Position numbers and translations under genes: made by a program
Notes under the pieces: generated by a model
Databases searched by the model: none
Seen by the model: the letters and a program-made list of their open reading frames with translations, nothing else
What the model was told of the DNA's origin: nothing
Assembly: GCA_934086315.1 (NCBI GenBank)
Contig: CAKOHZ010000001.1
Span: 248,001-312,000 of the forward strand
Length of the DNA: 64,000 nt
Direction of reading: 5' to 3'
Source: an uncultured Bacilli bacterium
Lineage (GTDB): Bacteria; Bacillota_I; Bacilli_A; RF39; UBA660
Shown: positions 24,268 to 32,962 of the stretch, one piece after another
Position numbering within the stretch: the stretch's first letter is position 1
How the letters are laid out: every line of letters starts with the position of its first letter

Positions 24268-25893
24268 ATGAAAAAAATAAGTAACATAAAATTAGGTAGA
24301 ATTGTACTTGATAGAAATATAAATAAGAAGTTTTTAAATTTTGAAAATAATCAAGACATATTTTGCGATGGTACACAAGCAGAATATTATAGTGCATTAT
24401 ATAATTACATAAGAAGACTGGTTTATAACTCAAGAATTGCAAGTGAAGTTATACTAAATAAATCATTTGTATCTAATGTTATAAGAATAATAAAGCAGGA
24501 TGTATTAGTAAAAGAAGACTTAAAAGAAATAGTTTACTTAGAATTAATACACTACTTAATTGTTTATTATGATACGATTAAAATCATAAAGTTATCTGGT
24601 ACTTGGCCATATACAGAAAAAGATAAAAAAATAAGAAAAGATGCTATAAAATTATTAAATTCTCAAATACAAGAAATAGAAACTTTTTTACATGAAATAA
24701 ATTATAGTGAAAAAGTTTCAGAACTATTAGAAAATTATAAAGAAAATACCATTTCTAAAAAAGAATTAACAAATGAAGAATTTGAAGATCTTGATTTAAT
24801 ATTTTCAACAGCACATAATATTCCTCAAGATTATTTAGATTTATATTTTAAAAACATAATTAAATGTTCTAAAAAGCCATCATTAGATGCACTAAAAAAT
24901 GCATTAAGTAGTTTTATAAGCAATTACGCATCATCGCATGGAACGTATTGTTATTTAGACATATGTAATTTAAATTTTGGTACATTAGGAACATATGATA
25001 ATCATGTAATTGCAATTTCTGATAAAGTATTTAATAATTTCTATTTAAATCAATTTTGTAAAAAAAGAAATTTATTTGATATAGTATTTCATGAATTAAC
25101 ACATTTATTACAAGAAGAATTATATAAAAATGATACTCTTCCTTATGAATATATAATAATGCTTCAAGACTATTTACTATCAAATGTTTTATCCAATAAA
25201 TATAGTGATGATAATTATATGTCATTATATAATGAACTAGATGCTAGACGTTCTAGTTTACTTAAAACAGATGAGTATTTTATAAAATTAGGAGTAATAC
25301 CAAAGGAAAATACATTAAAAATTATAAATAGAGATGAGAGAAAACATAAAAATGATGCAAGGTATTATGATAAAAAAGAAAAAAGTGTTGACATTCTTTT
25401 TAATGAAAATATAAAAGAAGTTATTAGAGTGTTAAAAGAAGAATTTAGAATTGATATATTTACAAGTTATCCAGTCCTTAATTATTTATATCATAGGGAC
25501 GGAACTAGAAAAACAACCCTTGAATTAATTATTGAAAAGAATCATACGAAAGATGAAAAATCAATAGAACAAATAAATGATATTTTGAGGAATAGAAAAC
25601 TATCAAAAGAAGAAATATCAAAAGACTTAGAAGAATTAATATTAGATGATAATCAAGATATCATAGATGACAAAGATAGAATGATTGATAGACTAAACAA
25701 ATTGTTAACAGCGAAAGAAAGAAGTAAATTATTAATAAAGCTTAATGGTGTGATGCTTAAAATGCAGGAGTTTACAAGAGGACTCGCAGTATTTTATTGT
25801 GAAATGAATGATTTGCAAATGGAAGCAAATAATATACTGGCTGATGGCATTATGCAACATAGGTTAAAAAAAGAAAATATAAATAGAGATTGA
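24268..25893 (+). CDS. Unknown 541-aa protein with zincin HExxH motif
   Basis: Not recognised as a named family. Residues around 272-277 read FHELTHLLQEELY, a HExxH zinc-metallopeptidase motif, in the setting DIVFHELTHL expected of a zincin helix. A possible third ligand Glu follows in NELDARR (about 325). No signal peptide or membrane helix, so it is cytosolic. The N-terminal 200 residues and the C-terminal 150 (DIIDDKDRMIDRLNKLL) are helical. AAGGA precedes the ATG at 24,268. A further cytosolic zincin-motif protein occurs at 49,355 with a different sequence. Confidence 0.65.
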   Translation: MKKISNIKLGRIVLDRNINKKFLNFENNQDIFCDGTQAEYYSALYNYIRRLVYNSRIASEVILNKSFVSNVIRIIKQDVLVKEDLKEIVYLELIHYLIVYYDTIKIIKLSGTWPYTEKDKKIRKDAIKLLNSQIQEIETFLHEINYSEKVSELLENYKENTISKKELTNEEFEDLDLIFSTAHNIPQDYLDLYFKNIIKCSKKPSLDALKNALSSFISNYASSHGTYCYLDICNLNFGTLGTYDNHVIAISDKVFNNFYLNQFCKKRNLFDIVFHELTHLLQEELYKNDTLPYEYIIMLQDYLLSNVLSNKYSDDNYMSLYNELDARRSSLLKTDEYFIKLGVIPKENTLKIINRDERKHKNDARYYDKKEKSVDILFNENIKEVIRVLKEEFRIDIFTSYPVLNYLYHRDGTRKTTLELIIEKNHTKDEKSIEQINDILRNRKLSKEEISKDLEELILDDNQDIIDDKDRMIDRLNKLLTAKERSKLLIKLNGVMLKMQEFTRGLAVFYCEMNDLQMEANNILADGIMQHRLKKENINRD

Positions 25894-25918
25894 CAAAATA
25901 AATTAAATAAGCTATAAT
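25890..25918 (+). promoter_or_regulatory. Consensus sigma-A promoter of a small RNA
   Basis: TTGACA at 25,890-25,895, 17 bases, TATAAT at 25,913-25,918. The -35 overlaps the stop of the gene before it. Confidence 0.8.
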
Positions 25919-25924
25919 CTAGGT

Positions 25925-26032
25925 CAAGTGAGGGGATATAAGATATATAAATCGAGCTGTCCCGGGGAAACCTACACGAACTTTTATGAAGTACGGAGTC
26001 GCTGTTAAGTAGTGGATTTCGTGCTTTTTTTA
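25925..26032 (+). ncRNA. Unclassified structured RNA, about 105 nt
   Basis: A compact unit: perfect promoter, then a G+C-richer stretch (GAGCTGTCCCGGGGAAACC near 25,955) unlike the AT-rich surroundings, then a closing stem CACGAA (25,975) with TTCGTG (26,017) followed by seven Ts. An alternative pairing, AAACCTAC with GTAGTGGATTT, would exclude the closing stem, as in an attenuator or riboswitch. None of the classes I can recall by sequence (4.5S RNA, tmRNA, T-box, TPP, SAM, purine, c-di-GMP, fluoride) fits. It could be a free sRNA or a leader for the 184-aa gene at 26,075. Confidence 0.5.
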
Positions 26033-26074
26033 TTCTTTGCGATATCCATCTATTAGAAAGGAGGGAATATTATT

Positions 26075-26629
26075 ATGGTCAAAACAACTAAAATGCCAGA
26101 TTTTTCTACAATGTATACTATTGAATCTGATATGCTTGAAGAAATTCAAAAAAGACTAAAGTACAAAAGTGGAAAAATTGCTGAGATAACAGAGTTAGAA
26201 CAATTAAAAATGGAAACACTAGACTTACTTGAAGAACTAGGTTATCCAATGGATGAATTTGGAACATATTTATATAAAGATGTGATTGTATCTATTAGAG
26301 AAATGATTGGACAAGTAGAAACTAGAGAAGATGTAAAAGAAGCTGCATCTGTTTTAGAAGAAGCAAAATCACCATTTTCTCAACTATATTTCAACCTAGC
26401 AAGAAATGAAAGAGATATAGGAGTAAAAGAATATCATAGAATTCTATCTAAATCACTTTCAAAAGTTGATTATGAAAAGGCATCACCAGAAATACTTTAT
26501 AAGGTATATGGTAAATTCCCTTTCGAGATGGACTATGGAGAAAATGCTTTTGCCCTAGCAAACTTTTTAAATAGACAAATAGACAAACCTTTATGTAGAA
26601 AATTAACAAATTCACCTAGTACAAATTAA
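26075..26629 (+). CDS. Unknown 184-aa protein
   Basis: Not assigned. Helical, acidic, no membrane segment. Strong ribosome site AAAGGAGGG. Two segments, LLEELGYPMDEFGTYLYKDVIVSIREMI and LYFNLARNERDIGVKEYHRIL, faintly resemble the two conserved blocks of the Spo0A C-terminal DNA-binding domain (LHELGVPAHIKGYQYLREAI; LYPKVAKKFNTTPSRVERAI). The match is too weak for a call. It follows the structured RNA and precedes a terminator and the ABC exporter. Confidence 0.55.
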   Translation: MVKTTKMPDFSTMYTIESDMLEEIQKRLKYKSGKIAEITELEQLKMETLDLLEELGYPMDEFGTYLYKDVIVSIREMIGQVETREDVKEAASVLEEAKSPFSQLYFNLARNERDIGVKEYHRILSKSLSKVDYEKASPEILYKVYGKFPFEMDYGENAFALANFLNRQIDKPLCRKLTNSPSTN

Positions 26630-26644
26630 ACGTAGGTGATATAT

Positions 26645-26672
26645 ATGAGTAACCTAGCGTTACTCATTTTTT
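26645..26672 (+). terminator. Terminator before the ABC exporter operon
   Basis: ATGAGTAAC and GTTACTCAT around CTAGC, then T run. Confidence 0.8.
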
Positions 26673-26687
26673 ATAGGAGGAGAAGTT

Positions 26688-27668
26688 ATGAATATAATAG
26701 AAGTTAAAAATTTATCAAAAACATTCAAAGTTAAACTAAAAGATAAAGGTTTAAAAGGAAGCATCAAGTCAATATTTAAACCTAAGTATAAAACTATTAA
26801 AGCTGTTAAGAATATAAGTTTTAATATAGAAAAAGGAGAAGTTATTGCCTTTATAGGACCTAATGGAGCAGGTAAAAGTACAACTATTAAGATGTTAACA
26901 GGAATACTTTATAAAGACAAAGGAACAATTAATATAGATGGTTTGGATCCAGAGAAAGATAGAAAAAAATTAGCTCATGAAATAGGCACAGTATTTGGTC
27001 AAAAAGAACAACTATGGATGCATCTAACTCCTTATGATAATTTTAAATTCTTTGGAGCAATCTACGACATACCTGAACCAATTGTTGAAAAGAAAATAGA
27101 AGAGTTTAAAGTATTATTTGAGTTAGATGAAATTATAAACACACCAGTACGTAATCTAAGTTTAGGCCAAAGAATACGTTGTGAGATAGTAGCATCCTTA
27201 ATACATGAACCAAAAATATTATTCTTAGATGAGCCAACTATAGGATTAGATCCAGTAGTAAAAGAAAATATTCGTACACTTATTAAAAGAATGAATAAAG
27301 AATATAAAACAACAATATTTTTAACAAGTCATGATGTATCAGATATAGAAAAACTATGTAAAAGAGTTATCATAATAAATAATGGTACCCTAGTATTAGA
27401 TGATTCAATGGAAAATTTAAAATATAATTATTTACACAAAAAGATACTAGAAGCTAAAATGAAAGAAAAAGTAAACTTAAATGATGAAGAAGGTATAACT
27501 ATATTAAAAGATAAAGGATATAATTTAAAAATTGAAGTAGACACTAGTAAACGTTCTATAAGTGATGCTATAAAACTATTAAATCCAGATAATATAATAG
27601 ACATCAATATATCAAATACTCCTTTAGAAGATATAATAAGTAGCATATATAAAAAAGAGGATAAATAA
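26688..27668 (+). CDS. ABC-2 exporter ATP-binding protein (COG4586-like)
   Basis: A 326-aa ABC ATPase. Walker A GPNGAGKST near residue 65, Q-loop FGQKEQLW, signature LSLGQRIRCE near 163 (Gln-Arg in place of the usual GGQxRR), Walker B ILFLDEPTIGLDP near 180, and switch TSHD. The KVKLKDKGLKGSIKSIFKPKYKTIKAV insertion between the first two strands is characteristic of the uncharacterised exporter family paired with two ABC-2 permeases, as here. It is the first gene of a three-gene operon; AGGAGGAG ribosome site. Substrate unknown. Confidence 0.88.
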   Translation: MNIIEVKNLSKTFKVKLKDKGLKGSIKSIFKPKYKTIKAVKNISFNIEKGEVIAFIGPNGAGKSTTIKMLTGILYKDKGTINIDGLDPEKDRKKLAHEIGTVFGQKEQLWMHLTPYDNFKFFGAIYDIPEPIVEKKIEEFKVLFELDEIINTPVRNLSLGQRIRCEIVASLIHEPKILFLDEPTIGLDPVVKENIRTLIKRMNKEYKTTIFLTSHDVSDIEKLCKRVIIINNGTLVLDDSMENLKYNYLHKKILEAKMKEKVNLNDEEGITILKDKGYNLKIEVDTSKRSISDAIKLLNPDNIIDINISNTPLEDIISSIYKKEDK

Positions 27669-28459
27669 TGAAAAAGTATTTATTTATATTTAAGACTGAG
27701 ATAATTAATAGTTTGCAATATATATTTAACTTATTATCAGGTTTTATTTCTTATATAATAATGATATATATATTCCTATGTTTATGGAAATATATGTATA
27801 GTGATACTTCATCACTTATAAATGGTTATAGTTTAAATCAGATGATATGGTATATAATCATTACTGAAATATTATGGATGAGTTTAGGTGGCAAAAAAAT
27901 ATGTCGTAAAATAACTAATGATGTTAAGAATGGTAATATAGCTTATAACATAAATAAACCATATAATTATATTTTGTACAATCTATCTAGTAATTTAGGA
28001 AATATATTCATCAAATCTATAATGTTTACTATTCTAGCTATGATATTAGGCTTTATATTTTTAGGATCATTTCCTAAGCTAAATATACTATCTATTTTAG
28101 CAGTATTATTAACAAGTATATTAGCGACCATAATAAGTGTATTAATAATGATAGGAATAGGTTTATTTTCTTTCATGATAGAAGATTCAACACCATTATA
28201 TTGGGTATATAGTAAATTCATATTAGTCTTAGGAACGATATTTCCAATAGAATTTTTTAGTGGAATCTTAAGAATAATATTAAAATATAGTCCGATATAT
28301 GTAGTGTCTTATGGACCTGCTAAATTATTTGTAAACTTTAGTATAAATGAATTTATAACAATACTTATTTCACAATTAGTATATTTAGTTATGTCTTATT
28401 TAATAGCTACATTTATATACAAGAAAGGGGTGAAAAAACTAAATGTTAATGGAGGTTAA
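27668..28459 (+). CDS. ABC-2 family permease, first subunit
   Basis: A 263-aa protein with about six membrane helices and short loops (FIFKTEIINSLQYIFN at the start). It begins at the last base of the ATPase stop (TAATG) and overlaps the next permease by 17 bases. Belongs to the ABC-2 permease pair associated with this ATPase type; it forms the membrane channel with the following gene. No substrate clue. Confidence 0.82.
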   Translation: MKKYLFIFKTEIINSLQYIFNLLSGFISYIIMIYIFLCLWKYMYSDTSSLINGYSLNQMIWYIIITEILWMSLGGKKICRKITNDVKNGNIAYNINKPYNYILYNLSSNLGNIFIKSIMFTILAMILGFIFLGSFPKLNILSILAVLLTSILATIISVLIMIGIGLFSFMIEDSTPLYWVYSKFILVLGTIFPIEFFSGILRIILKYSPIYVVSYGPAKLFVNFSINEFITILISQLVYLVMSYLIATFIYKKGVKKLNVNGG

Positions 28460-29237
28460 AAATCAATTAAAAGTAAACTATTTATCTATAAAATATGGTC
28501 TTATGAGAGAAATGCTGAACAAGTTTTCTTTCCTAGCAAACATAATATTTATGATTATAAATAATTCTTGTTTTATTATACAATGGGTAGTACTTTATTC
28601 ATTAAAAGAAAATATTGGTGGATATACTTTTAAACAAATGCTATTACTTTGGGGAGCAGCAGCAAGTACATTTGGAGTATCAAGATTCTTCTTTAAGAAG
28701 GCATTTACTTTATCTGAAACAATAAATACTGGTAAATTAGATGCATTCTTAGTACAGCCTAAAAACATATTATTAAGTGCGATTACTACTGATGTAGAAG
28801 TTTCTGCTATAGGAGACATAATCTATGGATACGTAATACTTATAATTTATGGAATAACTTTAAAAAACTTTTTATTATTTACAATATTTACTATATTAGG
28901 TGGCTTAATAATAACATGCGTTTCAGTAATAGCTAACAGTTTAACATTTTGGTTTAATATGTCAGATGTTTTAGCGGATACATTAAATAACATGATGATA
29001 ACATTTGGTACATACCCTAAAGATATATTTAATGGAATAGTAAAGATATTACTTTATACTTTAATACCAGTAGGTATCGCAAACTATATACCAATAGATG
29101 TTATAATAAGTTTTAGGTTAAGTAAATTCTTAATAGTATTTATAGTAACGCTATTTATGATAGTTTTATCATTTTATATATTTAACAAAGGATTAAAAAG
29201 ATACTCTTCAAGTAATTTGATAAGTTCAAGAATATAA
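28443..29237 (+). CDS. ABC-2 family permease, second subunit
   Basis: A 264-aa six-helix membrane protein of the same class as the gene before it (NQLKVNYLSIKYGLMREM start; conserved QPKNILLSAI and TFGTYPKDIFNGIVKILLYTLIP segments). The TYPxxIFxG segment is typical of the second permease of COG4586-type exporters. Ends before a strong terminator. Confidence 0.82.
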   Translation: MLMEVKNQLKVNYLSIKYGLMREMLNKFSFLANIIFMIINNSCFIIQWVVLYSLKENIGGYTFKQMLLLWGAAASTFGVSRFFFKKAFTLSETINTGKLDAFLVQPKNILLSAITTDVEVSAIGDIIYGYVILIIYGITLKNFLLFTIFTILGGLIITCVSVIANSLTFWFNMSDVLADTLNNMMITFGTYPKDIFNGIVKILLYTLIPVGIANYIPIDVIISFRLSKFLIVFIVTLFMIVLSFYIFNKGLKRYSSSNLISSRI

Positions 29238-29280
29238 TTAATATTAAAGATGAAAAAAAGCAATATTAATGTAAAGTAAA

Positions 29281-29308
29281 GGACTAATTATGTAAATTAG
29301 TCCTTTTT
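29281..29308 (+). terminator. Terminator of the ABC exporter operon
   Basis: GGACTAATT and AATTAGTCC, perfect 9-bp stem, ATGTA loop, five Ts. Confidence 0.85.
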
Positions 29309-29352
29309 ATGTAAAGAAAACCTTGCATTTCATTCTAAAAGGACTTTCATTA

Positions 29353-29361
29353 TGATATAAT
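29353..29361 (+). promoter_or_regulatory. Extended -10 of the cell-wall operon
   Basis: TGA-TATAAT 19 bases before the ATG at 29,381, with an AGGTG ribosome site between; the -35 is poor. Confidence 0.5.
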
Positions 29362-29380
29362 TAATGAGGTGAAAACTTAT

Positions 29381-30121
29381 ATGCAAATGCTAATTAAAGG
29401 AGTAAATGTTAACTATACTTTTTATGATAACAATAGTAGTGTAAACCTAGTTTACTTACATGGTTGGGGACAAAATATTGAAATGATGATGCCCATTGCT
29501 AAGCCATTTATTAAGAAATATAATGTTTTAATTATTGATTTTCCAGGCTTTGGTGATAGCGATGAACCTAAAGAAGTCTGGAGTGTTTTTGACTATGCAG
29601 AAATGGTTAATGAAATGATAAACAAGCTTAACATGAAAAATCCTATAGTTATTGGACACTCTTTTGGTGGCAAAATTGCACTTATTTATGGATATAAATA
29701 TAAACCTAGAAAAGTAGTAGTATTAGCAAGTCCATATAAACAAGCTATAACAAAACAAACTTTAAAAGTAAAAATGTTAAAAACTGCTAAAAAAATACCA
29801 GGTATTAACAAATTAGAGAATTTTGTTAAAAAACATATGGGTTCAACTGATTACAGAAATGCTAGTGAAATGATGAGAAAAGTATTAGTTACTCATGTAA
29901 ATACAGATATCACTGAAGACTTAAGAAAAATAAAATGTCCAGTACTTGGTATATGGGGAACTAATGATGCAGCTGTTAATATAGAAGATGGAAGAGAATT
30001 AGAAAACTACATTCCAAATTATGGATTAGTTGAATATCCTGGATGTACACATTATGCATACTTAGAAAATCTAGGTCAAACAATAAGTATATTAAATAAT
30101 TTTATAGGAAGCGAGGAATAG
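29381..30121 (+). CDS. Alpha/beta-fold hydrolase
   Basis: A 246-aa alpha/beta hydrolase. LHGWGQN is the oxyanion strand, the nucleophile is in GHSFGG, the acid Asp in IWGTNDAAV and the base His in YPGCTHYAY. The start ATG at 29,381 is preferred over the in-frame GTG at 29,369 because the latter is part of the ribosome site. One base separates it from the MurF-like gene. Hydrolases of this type are often found beside MurF/Ddl genes in gut Bacillota; the substrate is unknown and may be a cell-wall precursor or amide. Confidence 0.85.
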   Translation: MQMLIKGVNVNYTFYDNNSSVNLVYLHGWGQNIEMMMPIAKPFIKKYNVLIIDFPGFGDSDEPKEVWSVFDYAEMVNEMINKLNMKNPIVIGHSFGGKIALIYGYKYKPRKVVVLASPYKQAITKQTLKVKMLKTAKKIPGINKLENFVKKHMGSTDYRNASEMMRKVLVTHVNTDITEDLRKIKCPVLGIWGTNDAAVNIEDGRELENYIPNYGLVEYPGCTHYAYLENLGQTISILNNFIGSEE

Positions 30122-30122
30122 T

Positions 30123-31721
30123 ATGAGTCCAAAAATATTATTTTTATTAACACTACTAACTTATGTATATTACTTAACATATAAATCAAGAAAAGCATTA
30201 CATATGTTACAACAAAATTGGTATAACGATGGGAACAGATACCTAAAATGGGTAAAGACCAATGTTAAAAAAGTATTCATAACTTTTGATATGGCATTTA
30301 TATTATTTTACTTTTTAAAGTTCACAAGTACAAAAACAGCACTGATTTTATTCGCAGTATTTTATATGATAGTTTACTTCTTATATAAAAGCAATGCAGA
30401 AAAAGAACAATCTAAAAAACCACTAGTAGTAACTCCAAGAATTAAAAGACTTTATACTACTATGTTTGTATTGTTAGTACTTTGTGTACTTCCAATGATT
30501 ATAAATTTTAATGTTGATAACTTGTTTATATATTACTTAATTATAGGACTTTTCTCTTATATAAACACAATTATTATATGTTTATGTAACATAATAAATA
30601 AACCAGTAGAAAAGATGGTATATCTTCATTATAAAAGACAAGCAGAATCAAAACTTTATAGTATGACTTCACTTAAAAAAATAGGTGTAACTGGAAGTTA
30701 TGGAAAAACAAGTACAAAGAATGCGTTAAATGATATATTAAATGTTAAATATAATTCATTTGCTACACCAAAAAGTTTCAATACTATGTATGGTTTAATA
30801 AATGCAATAAATAATTACATGGATAAATTTAGCGAAACTTTTGTAGCGGAAATGGGAGCCTTCTATAGAGGAGAAATAAAAGAAAAAGCTAACTTCATAA
30901 AACCCAAATATGGAATTTTAACAACTATTGGAACAGCACACTTAGAAAGTTTTGGTAGTCAAGAAAACATTCAAAAAGCAAAATTTGAATTAATTGATTC
31001 ACTTCCAGATGATGGAGTAGCAGTGTTAAATATGGATGATCCATATCAAACAAGTTACAAACTAAAAAGTAAATGCAAAGTAGTATGGGTATCAACTAAA
31101 AATAAAGATGCTGACGTTTATGCTACTGACATTAAACTTTCTAACAAAGGAACAACATTTACTTGTATATTTAAAAATACTAAAGAAAAACATACATTTG
31201 AAACTAAATTGTTAGGAAGTGCTAACGTATATAATGTATTACAAGCAATAGCTATGTCATATGAACTAGGGCTTACACTTGAACAAATAGCTATCGGAGT
31301 AAAAAGAATAGCTACTATAGAACATAGATTAGAACTTAAAAGATATACAGAAAACATTTATATTATAGATGATGCATACAACTCAAACCCAGTTGGTTCT
31401 AAAATGGCAGTAGATGTTCTTAAAATGATGAAAGGCAAAAGAATAATTGTAACACCAGGTATGATAGAACTAGGAGATGAACAATATAGTTCAAACTTCG
31501 AATTTGGAAGACAAATCGCAGACTGTGCAGATGAAGTAATACTAGTCGGAGAAGAACAAACTAAGCCAATACAAGATGGACTAAAAAAAGAAAAATATCC
31601 AGACAAACAAATACATATTCTTAATGACGTAAAAGAAGCATTCCCATTAATGAGAAAGCTTAGTGATAAAGAAACATACGTATTATTAGAAAATGATTTA
31701 CCAGATATATTTAATGAATAG
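30123..31721 (+). CDS. murF: UDP-MurNAc-tripeptide D-Ala-D-Ala ligase (MurF) with membrane N-terminus
   Basis: A 532-aa Mur ligase. Residues about 185-520 are a full MurF-type ligase: ATP loop GVTGSYGKTSTKN, AEMGAFYRGEIK, TTIGTAHLESFGS, the central NVYNVLQAIA and RLELKR, and the C-terminal DDAYNSNPVG. It joins D-Ala-D-Ala, made by the next gene, to the nucleotide tripeptide. Unusually the first 165 residues hold about five membrane helices instead of the usual N-terminal substrate domain of soluble MurF, so the enzyme is membrane-anchored. This lets it sit near MraY. Some related ligases act on lipid-linked rather than nucleotide substrates; the sequence does not decide that. Confidence 0.8.
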   Translation: MSPKILFLLTLLTYVYYLTYKSRKALHMLQQNWYNDGNRYLKWVKTNVKKVFITFDMAFILFYFLKFTSTKTALILFAVFYMIVYFLYKSNAEKEQSKKPLVVTPRIKRLYTTMFVLLVLCVLPMIINFNVDNLFIYYLIIGLFSYINTIIICLCNIINKPVEKMVYLHYKRQAESKLYSMTSLKKIGVTGSYGKTSTKNALNDILNVKYNSFATPKSFNTMYGLINAINNYMDKFSETFVAEMGAFYRGEIKEKANFIKPKYGILTTIGTAHLESFGSQENIQKAKFELIDSLPDDGVAVLNMDDPYQTSYKLKSKCKVVWVSTKNKDADVYATDIKLSNKGTTFTCIFKNTKEKHTFETKLLGSANVYNVLQAIAMSYELGLTLEQIAIGVKRIATIEHRLELKRYTENIYIIDDAYNSNPVGSKMAVDVLKMMKGKRIIVTPGMIELGDEQYSSNFEFGRQIADCADEVILVGEEQTKPIQDGLKKEKYPDKQIHILNDVKEAFPLMRKLSDKETYVLLENDLPDIFNE

Positions 31722-31732
31722 GAGTAGATAAT

Positions 31733-32935
31733 ATGAAAATTAAAGTAGGAGTTATTTTTGGTGGAGAAACAGTTGAACATGAAGTAAGTATCATTTCAGC
31801 TATCCAAGCAATGAATAATTTAGATGAAGAAAAATATGAAATAATACCAATATATATATCAAAAGATAGAATTTGGTACACAGGACATGTACTAAGAGAA
31901 ATGGATTTCTATAAGAATTATGAAGATGAAAAAAAATATGCTAAAGAAGTAGTACTTTGTAAAAAAGGTAAAAACTTCTTCTTACAAAAAACAAATGGAT
32001 TATTTAGAAAAGATATAACGGATATAGATATTATCTTACCAGTAGTACATGGTAACAATGTAGAAGATGGCTCACTAGCAGGTCTTCTTGATTCCGTAGG
32101 TGTTCCTTATGTTGGTTCACATGTGCTTGGTTCAGCTTTAGGACAAGATAAAGTAGTTATGAAACAAGTAATGTCATCAGTAGGCATTCCAGTAGTTGAC
32201 TACACTTGGTTTTATGATAATGAATATTTAGAAGATAAAGATGAAATATTAGATAAAATTAAAAAATTAGGTTATCCAGTAGTAGTTAAACCAGCAACTC
32301 TAGGTAGTAGTGTAGGTATAACTTTAGTGCATGATTCTAAAAAAATAGAAGATGCAATTGAAGAAGCAATAAGCTATGATACAAAAGTAGTAGTTGAAAA
32401 AGCAGTAGAAAACTTAACAGAAGTAAATGCAAGTGTACTAGGAAACTATGAGTATCAAAGAGTAAGTCCACTAGAAGAAGTAATGGGACTTGATGAAATA
32501 TTAAGTTATGCTGATAAGTACTTAGGAAATTCAAAAACTAAAGGAGTTAAAAGTACTGGTTCAAAAGGTATGGCATCAACAAATAGAATAGTACCAGCTA
32601 GAATATCAGATGATCTTACTAAAGATATTCAAGAGACAGCTAAAAAAGTATTTAAAACTCTTAACTTAAGTGGAGTGTGTAGAATAGATTTTTTAATAGA
32701 TAAAAAAGCAAATAAATTCTATGTAAATGAACCAAATACATGTCCAGGTAGTTTATCATTCTACTTATGGAAAGAAGCAAATTTAAAATATAGAGAATTA
32801 TTAGATGAAATGATAAGTATTGCTATAAAAGAATACAAAAATAAATCTAAAAAAGTTAAATCATTTAAAACTAATATTCTAGAAGGATTTAATGGTTCTA
32901 AAGGAGTAAAAGGAATTAAAGGATTAAAGAATTAA
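31733..32935 (+). CDS. ddl: D-alanine--D-alanine ligase
   Basis: A 400-aa ATP-grasp ligase. VIFGGETVEHEVSIISA is the N-terminal Ddl signature, DGSLAGLLDSVGVPYVGS and ALGQDKVVMK the next, then VVKPATLGSSVGI (ATP loop) and NEPNTCPGSLSFYLW at the metal site. FLIDKKANKFYVNEPN has the Glu/Asn metal ligands. A 25-residue basic, Gly-rich tail (NGSKGVKGIKGLKN) exceeds the usual length. The 11-base gap after MurF has a GGAGTA ribosome site, so both steps are made together. The residue before the SLSFY loop is Gly as in D-Ala-D-Ala enzymes; vancomycin-type D-Lac/D-Ser specificity is not indicated but cannot be excluded. Confidence 0.9.
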   Translation: MKIKVGVIFGGETVEHEVSIISAIQAMNNLDEEKYEIIPIYISKDRIWYTGHVLREMDFYKNYEDEKKYAKEVVLCKKGKNFFLQKTNGLFRKDITDIDIILPVVHGNNVEDGSLAGLLDSVGVPYVGSHVLGSALGQDKVVMKQVMSSVGIPVVDYTWFYDNEYLEDKDEILDKIKKLGYPVVVKPATLGSSVGITLVHDSKKIEDAIEEAISYDTKVVVEKAVENLTEVNASVLGNYEYQRVSPLEEVMGLDEILSYADKYLGNSKTKGVKSTGSKGMASTNRIVPARISDDLTKDIQETAKKVFKTLNLSGVCRIDFLIDKKANKFYVNEPNTCPGSLSFYLWKEANLKYRELLDEMISIAIKEYKNKSKKVKSFKTNILEGFNGSKGVKGIKGLKN

Positions 32936-32938
32936 AAA

Positions 32939-32962
32939 AGCAGAGAAAATTCTCTGTTTTTT
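32939..32962. terminator. Terminator between ddl and murI
   Basis: CAGAGAA and TTCTCTG with AA loop and T run; overlaps the murI stop. Confidence 0.75.

Noticed and set aside
25925..26032. 4.5S (SRP) RNA, T-box or known riboswitch
   Set aside because: It lacks GGAAGGAAGCAG, the T-box TGGNACC element and the core motifs of the riboswitch classes I could recall.
31733..32935. VanA/VanB-type D-Ala-D-Lac ligase
   Set aside because: There are no vanH/vanX or two-component genes; it lies beside murF as a housekeeping ddl.
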